This document shows, one piece after another, positions 59,794 through 64,000 of a stretch of DNA of 64,000 nt. Each line of letters begins with the position of its first letter. Positions within the stretch are counted from its first letter, which is position 1. The stretch spans positions 248,001 to 312,000 of the forward strand of contig NZ_JAUSVX010000008.1 in the NCBI RefSeq assembly GCF_030814995.1, given 5' to 3'. The DNA is from Labrys wisconsinensis. GTDB taxonomy: Bacteria; Pseudomonadota; Alphaproteobacteria; Rhizobiales; Labraceae. The position numbers were made by a program, and so were the translations under genes. The notes under the pieces were generated by a model. It had not been told where the DNA came from. It worked only from the letters and a program-made list of their open reading frames with translations, and searched no databases.

Positions 59794-60804
59794 ATGGCTT
59801 TCATGAACAGACGGCATGTGCTCGCGGCGGTCGGCGCGACGGCGATGGCTGGCACGCTCGGCCTGCGGGCGAGCGCTTCTGCCGCCGAGGCCAGGCGCAT
59901 GGTCGTCATCCACAAGATCGCGGGCATTCCCTGGGTCAACATGATGGCGGACGGCGTCGCTCAAGGCGGCCAGAAGTTCGGGATCACCGCATCCCTGATC
60001 GGCCCTGCAACCCCCGATCCGGCGCAGCAGGTCAAGCTGATCGAGGATGTCATCGCCCAGAAGGTCGACGTCATCGGATTGGTGCCGCTCGACGAGAAGG
60101 TCTGCGCGCCATCGCTCAAGCGCGCCCAGGCGGCGGGGATCAAGGTCGTCACCCTGGAAGGACCGAACCAGGACGGCCGCGACTGGAATGTCGATCTGGT
60201 CAACTCGAAGACGTTCGGCGAAATCCAGATGCAACGCCTGGCGGCAGCGATGGGCGAGAAGGGGCGATACGTCGTCTATGTCGGCACGCTGACCACGCCC
60301 TTGCACAATGTCTGGGCCGACGCGGCGATCGCGTATCAAAAGGCCCACTATCCCAACATGACGCTCGCCACGGACCGCTTCCCCGGCGGCGACGAGGTCG
60401 ACGTTTCGCAGCGAACCACACTTGATGTGGTCAAGGCCTATCCGGATGTCGCCGGCATTCTGGCGGAGGGCTCGAACGGGCCGATCGGTGCCGGCAACGC
60501 GATCAAGCAACTGCATATGGAGAAGAAGATCGCGGTCGTCGGCACTTGCGTGCCGAGCCAGGCGCAGGCGTTGCTCAAGGGAAAGATCATTCGGGAATGC
60601 ACTTTGTGGAACCCGACTGTATCCGGCTATGCCATGGTGGCCGTTGCCAAGCTTTTGCTCGACGGCACGCCGATCGTTGCCGACATGGAAATCGCTGACC
60701 TGGGCAAGGCGTCCGTTGACCCGGCGAACAAGGCGATACAATTCGACAAGATGCTGGAGATTACCACCGACAACGTCGATTCACTGGTCGCCGCTGGCCT
60801 GTGA
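59794..60804 (+). CDS. Carbohydrate/AI-2-type ABC substrate-binding protein
   Basis: The protein has 336 residues. A signal with twin arginines (NRRHVLAAVGATAMAGTLGLRASA) precedes a type I SBP (MVVIHKIAGIPWVNMMADGVAQGGQKFGITASLIGPATPDPAQQVKLIEDVIAQKVDVIGLVPLD). The pattern resembles LsrB/RhaS-like binding proteins. CGGAGGAG lies just ahead of ATG 59794. It opens a four-gene ABC operon. The ligand is unknown. Confidence 0.9.
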   Translation: MAFMNRRHVLAAVGATAMAGTLGLRASASAAEARRMVVIHKIAGIPWVNMMADGVAQGGQKFGITASLIGPATPDPAQQVKLIEDVIAQKVDVIGLVPLDEKVCAPSLKRAQAAGIKVVTLEGPNQDGRDWNVDLVNSKTFGEIQMQRLAAAMGEKGRYVVYVGTLTTPLHNVWADAAIAYQKAHYPNMTLATDRFPGGDEVDVSQRTTLDVVKAYPDVAGILAEGSNGPIGAGNAIKQLHMEKKIAVVGTCVPSQAQALLKGKIIRECTLWNPTVSGYAMVAVAKLLLDGTPIVADMEIADLGKASVDPANKAIQFDKMLEITTDNVDSLVAAGL

Positions 60805-60908
60805 CTCGCTCGGGGTCGTCGAGGGGCAGGGCGAAAGCGCCCGGCCCTTTGCCATCCCAGCCCTGTCGCATGGTCCGAGCCGAACCGAAGCCCGGATGGA
60901 AACGCCGC

Positions 60909-62393
60909 ATGGCAGCTTTTCTGCAGCTATCCGACATCTCGAAGCGGTTTGGCGGGGTTCGTGCCCTCGAGCATGTCGATCTGGTGCTCGAGCAGGGCGA
61001 AGTGCATTGCATCGCCGGCGAAAATGGCTCCGGCAAATCGACCCTGATCAAGATCATCGCCGGCGTTCAGGCGCCCGAACCCGGCGGTCGGATCGTGATC
61101 GAGGGGCAGCACTATCCGCATCTCACGCCCAATCAGAGCACGACGTGCGGAATTCAGATCATCTATCAGGATCTGTCGTTGTTCCCGAATCTGACCGTCG
61201 CCGAGAATATCGGCATGGCTCAGCATCTGGGATCGCCACATCTCGTGGATTGGTCGGAAATTGAGCGTATCGCTCTCGGCGCAGTCGAAAGAATTGGCGC
61301 CAATCTCGCCCTCGACAGGAAGGTCGAGGAGCTTCCCATCGCACAAAGGCAGATCGTCGCGATCTGCCGTGCCCTGGCAGGCGATGCGAAGCTTGTCATC
61401 ATGGATGAGCCGACGGCCTCCCTCACGCGTCAGGAAATCAAGACGCTGCTGCAATTGATTGCCGATCTGAAGGCAAGAGGGATCACTATCGTATTCGTCA
61501 GCCACAAGCTCGATGAGGTCCTCGAGGTGGCCGATAAGGTCACCGTCCTGCGCGACGGAAAGTGTGTCGGCACCTTCAGCGCGACAGGCATCAACGATAA
61601 AAAACTGGCCTTCCTAATGACGGGCAAGGAATTCCACTACGATCTCAGGGAAGTGGATCTGTCAAAGGCACCCGTCGTGCTTTCGGTGTCGGATCTCGAA
61701 CGCACTGGAGACTATCAGGACGTCTCGTTCGAGGTCCGGGCGGGTGAGATTTTCGGCATCACCGGCCTGCTCGGTTCGGGGCGGACCGAACTGGCCCTGT
61801 CGTTGTTCGGCATGAATCCGCCGGACAGGGGCGAAATTCGGATCGGCGGAAACCGGGTCGTGCTGCGATCGAACCGGGACGCGATCAAGCAAGGCATCGC
61901 CTATGTCTCGGAAGACCGCCTGAGCCTCGGCCTCATCCTCCAGCAGCCGATCTCCTCGAATATCGTCGTGACGATCTTCGACAAGATTTCCGGCGCATTG
62001 GGGCTGCTCGATCCCGCGAAACGCAAGACCGCCGTGCGGGACTGGATCAGGGATCTGGCCATCAAGGTCTCCAACCCCGAGAATTCGGTCTCGACCCTCT
62101 CCGGCGGCAACCAGCAGCGCGTCGTGCTGGCAAAGTGGCTGGCCTGTGCGCCGCGATTGCTCATTCTGGACAGCCCCACCGTCGGCGTCGACATCAACGC
62201 CAAGGACGGCATCTACGACATCGTCAGGAAACTCGCCGCGACCGGCGTCGCCATCATCATGATTTCCGACGAAGTCCCCGAAGTTCTCTATCACAGCCAC
62301 AGGATCGGTATCATGCGAGGCGGTCGCCTCGAGCGAGAGTTCCTGGCGCATGCCACGACAGAGCACGAGATATCGGAGGCCATCAATGCGTGA
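60909..62393 (+). CDS. Carbohydrate ABC transporter ATP-binding protein (double domain)
   Basis: The protein has 494 residues with two cassettes. Domain 1 has Walker A IAGENGSGKSTLIK and Walker B LVIMDEPTASL; its signature is degenerate (LPIAQRQIVAI). Domain 2 has a degenerate P-loop (GLLGSGRTELAL) and a good signature VSTLSGGNQQRVVLAKWL. This is the RbsA/LsrA architecture. ATG 60909 was chosen by family alignment; the frame is open upstream to the binding-protein stop. Confidence 0.92.
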   Translation: MAAFLQLSDISKRFGGVRALEHVDLVLEQGEVHCIAGENGSGKSTLIKIIAGVQAPEPGGRIVIEGQHYPHLTPNQSTTCGIQIIYQDLSLFPNLTVAENIGMAQHLGSPHLVDWSEIERIALGAVERIGANLALDRKVEELPIAQRQIVAICRALAGDAKLVIMDEPTASLTRQEIKTLLQLIADLKARGITIVFVSHKLDEVLEVADKVTVLRDGKCVGTFSATGINDKKLAFLMTGKEFHYDLREVDLSKAPVVLSVSDLERTGDYQDVSFEVRAGEIFGITGLLGSGRTELALSLFGMNPPDRGEIRIGGNRVVLRSNRDAIKQGIAYVSEDRLSLGLILQQPISSNIVVTIFDKISGALGLLDPAKRKTAVRDWIRDLAIKVSNPENSVSTLSGGNQQRVVLAKWLACAPRLLILDSPTVGVDINAKDGIYDIVRKLAATGVAIIMISDEVPEVLYHSHRIGIMRGGRLEREFLAHATTEHEISEAINA

Positions 62394-63381
62394 AAGCTTG
62401 GCTCGCTTCCGCTCGCGACATGAGTTCTGGCTATTGCTCTTCATCGTTGCATTGGTTGTCGTGCTGTCTTTGTTTTCGCCGAGCTTTTTCACGGCGCGCA
62501 ATCTTTCCGATATGCTGACGTCGAACGCCTATCTCGCGATTCTGTGCTCCGGCCTGGTCGTCGTGCTCATCGCGGGCGGCATCGACGTGTCGTTCACCGC
62601 CATCGCATCGGTGGCGCAGTACGTTGCGGTGTCCTATGCCAAAGCGGTGGGCGGGAATTGGCCCGTCGTCTTTCTCATTGCATGCGCGGTCGGTGTCCTG
62701 TGCGGCATGTTCAATGCCGTGCTGATCTACCGGTTCAGGATCAGAAGCATCATCGCGACGATCGCCACTCTGAACGTCTTCTACGGCCTCCTGATCACCA
62801 TCAGTGGAGGCCGGTGGATATCGGTCCTGCCGGACTGGTTCCAACGCGGCATCAGCTGGTTCGAGGTCACGGACAGCGATGATTACACCTATGCCTTGAA
62901 TCTTCAGATCTTGCTGCTCGTCCTCAGCTTCGTCGTCACATGGTGCCTGTTGCAGCGGAGCAGCATCGGCAGGCAGATTTATGCGATGGGCGGCAATCCG
63001 GAGGCTGCGCAACGGCTCGGATTCAGGGTCTTTCGTCTTCATCTGCTCGTCTACGGCTATATGGGATTGACCGCAGGGCTCGCCTCGATCGCCCAGGCTC
63101 AGCTCGCGCAGACCGTCATGCCGAGTTCGCTCGTCGGCAAGGAACTGGATGTGCTTGCGGCGGTCGTGCTCGGAGGCGCGAGCCTAACGGGCGGCGTCGG
63201 AACAGTCCTGGGAACGATACTCGGCGTTGCGCTGCTCGCGATCATGCAAAACGGATTGCTGCTGGTGGGCGTCTCATCCTACTGGCTGCAATTCTTCAGT
63301 GGGCTGGTCATCCTGATCGCGATGTCGATCACGGCGATCCAGATGCGCCGCGGCCAGGTCCGGCGGAGGGTTGCGGCATGA
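62386..63381 (+). CDS. Carbohydrate ABC transporter permease 1
   Basis: The protein has 331 residues with eight to ten helices. VVVLIAGGIDVSFTAIASVAQYV, the GGNPEAAQRLGFRVFRLHLLVYGYMGL coupling loop and VVLGGASLTGGVGTVLGTILGVALL are typical of the LsrC/RbsC family. It overlaps the ATPase gene by 8 bp, so the genes are translationally coupled. Confidence 0.92.
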   Translation: MRESLARFRSRHEFWLLLFIVALVVVLSLFSPSFFTARNLSDMLTSNAYLAILCSGLVVVLIAGGIDVSFTAIASVAQYVAVSYAKAVGGNWPVVFLIACAVGVLCGMFNAVLIYRFRIRSIIATIATLNVFYGLLITISGGRWISVLPDWFQRGISWFEVTDSDDYTYALNLQILLLVLSFVVTWCLLQRSSIGRQIYAMGGNPEAAQRLGFRVFRLHLLVYGYMGLTAGLASIAQAQLAQTVMPSSLVGKELDVLAAVVLGGASLTGGVGTVLGTILGVALLAIMQNGLLLVGVSSYWLQFFSGLVILIAMSITAIQMRRGQVRRRVAA

Positions 63382-64000
63382 CCCTGAGCCCGGCGACATC
63401 CATGCGGGAGGGCGCGGCCTCGCGCGCCAGGCGCCTGATCTTCAAGACGACGCAAGGCGGACTTCTGAGCTTGCTCCTGGCGCTCATGCTGACGTTCACG
63501 CTGCTTGTCGGCGCCCAGTTCCTCGCTCTCGACAATCTGCAGTCGATGGCCTTTCAACTTCCGGAGTTGGGTATCCTTTCACTCGCCATGATGATCTCGC
63601 TGTTGCATGGCGGGGTGAACCTTTCGCTGATCTCGACGGCGAATCTCTCCAGCCTGACGATTGCCTATGTGCTCACGACGATGGTTCCCGGCTCCGGGGG
63701 AGTTGCCTGGGGCATCTGGCAGGTCGTCGCGATCTGCAGCGGGCTGGTGGTCGCGGCCCTCGTCGGGCTGATCAATGGCGCCGTGATCGCCTACCTCCGG
63801 GTTTCGCCGATCCTTGCGACGCTCGGCACGATGATCATGGTCAAGGGGATCGCCATCGGGTTGACGCACGGCACCGTCATCTCCGATTTCCCTGCGCCGA
63901 TCGTCTTCATCGGCAGCGGCACGGTCTTCGGCATTCCCTTCGGGATCATCCTTTTCGGCGGCTGCGCAGCTCTCTTCTCGATCATGCTCAATCGCACGCC
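63378..64000 (+). CDS. Carbohydrate ABC transporter permease 2, cut by window edge
   Basis: At least 207 residues are visible; the gene runs off the window. After a basic start come GGLLSLLLALMLTFTLLVGAQF, LSLAMMISLLHGGVNLSLISTANLSSL and LINGAVIAYLRVSPILATLGTMIMVKGIAIGLTHG, typical of LsrD-like permeases. It overlaps permease 1 by 4 bp (ATGA). A binding protein, double ATPase and two different permeases is the Lsr/Rha-type layout. Confidence 0.88.
   Translation, partial: MTLSPATSMREGAASRARRLIFKTTQGGLLSLLLALMLTFTLLVGAQFLALDNLQSMAFQLPELGILSLAMMISLLHGGVNLSLISTANLSSLTIAYVLTTMVPGSGGVAWGIWQVVAICSGLVVAALVGLINGAVIAYLRVSPILATLGTMIMVKGIAIGLTHGTVISDFPAPIVFIGSGTVFGIPFGIILFGGCAALFSIMLNRT

Noticed and set aside
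1-64000. CRISPR array, rRNA operon, insertion sequence or prophage
   Set aside because: No regularly spaced repeats, rRNA-like sequence, transposase or phage structural genes were seen in the window.

Overview
The window looks like chromosomal DNA of a motile, GC-rich alphaproteobacterium of the Hyphomicrobiales (Rhizobiales). The evidence is a CtrA regulator divergent from fliI-fliJ, a ChpT phosphotransferase beside a che operon, clustered GANTC (CcrM-type) sites, FlhA, an EipA/DUF1134 protein, and dispersed palindromes of a type I associate with this order. The genus cannot be fixed from the sequence.

Layout. 1-4.8 kb: an EamA-type exporter (cut by the edge) divergent from a MocR regulator, a LysR regulator divergent from an FMN monooxygenase, and a small NADP oxidoreductase. 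5.2-9.1 kb: two secreted caspase-like (C14) proteins flanking a small cysteine-containing secreted protein. 9.1-17.3 kb: YjbQ, a luciferase-like oxidoreductase, a Gfo/Idh/MocA dehydrogenase, FlhA, a GNAT enzyme, a YbhN/UPF0104 membrane protein and a class IV aminotransferase. 17.4-19.9 kb: an accessory patch with a methyltransferase remnant, higBA with twin operators, the intact methyltransferase and parDE. 19.9-30.2 kb: a WcbI-like protein, then a long catabolic locus (sugar ABC transporter, aldehyde dehydrogenase, FGGY kinase, HAD phosphatase, RpiR regulator, RpiA). Two shared 11-bp sites suggest one regulator acts at both of its promoters.

30.3-41.0 kb is the cell-cycle and motility block: ctrA, fliI, fliJ, a sulfotransferase-like gene, then cheR, cheB, cheY, cheW, cheA and chpT all on the minus strand. 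CtrA (output of the CckA-ChpT relay) lies next to the flagellar export ATPase. chpT lies just upstream of the cheA hybrid kinase.

41-58 kb is mixed housekeeping: YbaK, a quinone reductase with a divergent TetR, UbiA, a glyoxalase-related/pentapeptide fusion, CysQ, a YHS protein, EipA, a coiled-coil membrane protein, PsuG, a lytic transglycosylase, an amino-acid ABC pair without an ATPase, a LacI regulator, an ArsR/Old-Yellow-Enzyme pair, RF3 and tRNA-Gly. 58.0-59.8 kb, just after the tRNA, is A/T-rich and gene-poor, like a small island or decayed insertion. From 59.8 kb to the edge runs a second carbohydrate ABC operon (binding protein, ATPase, two permeases, the last cut by the edge).
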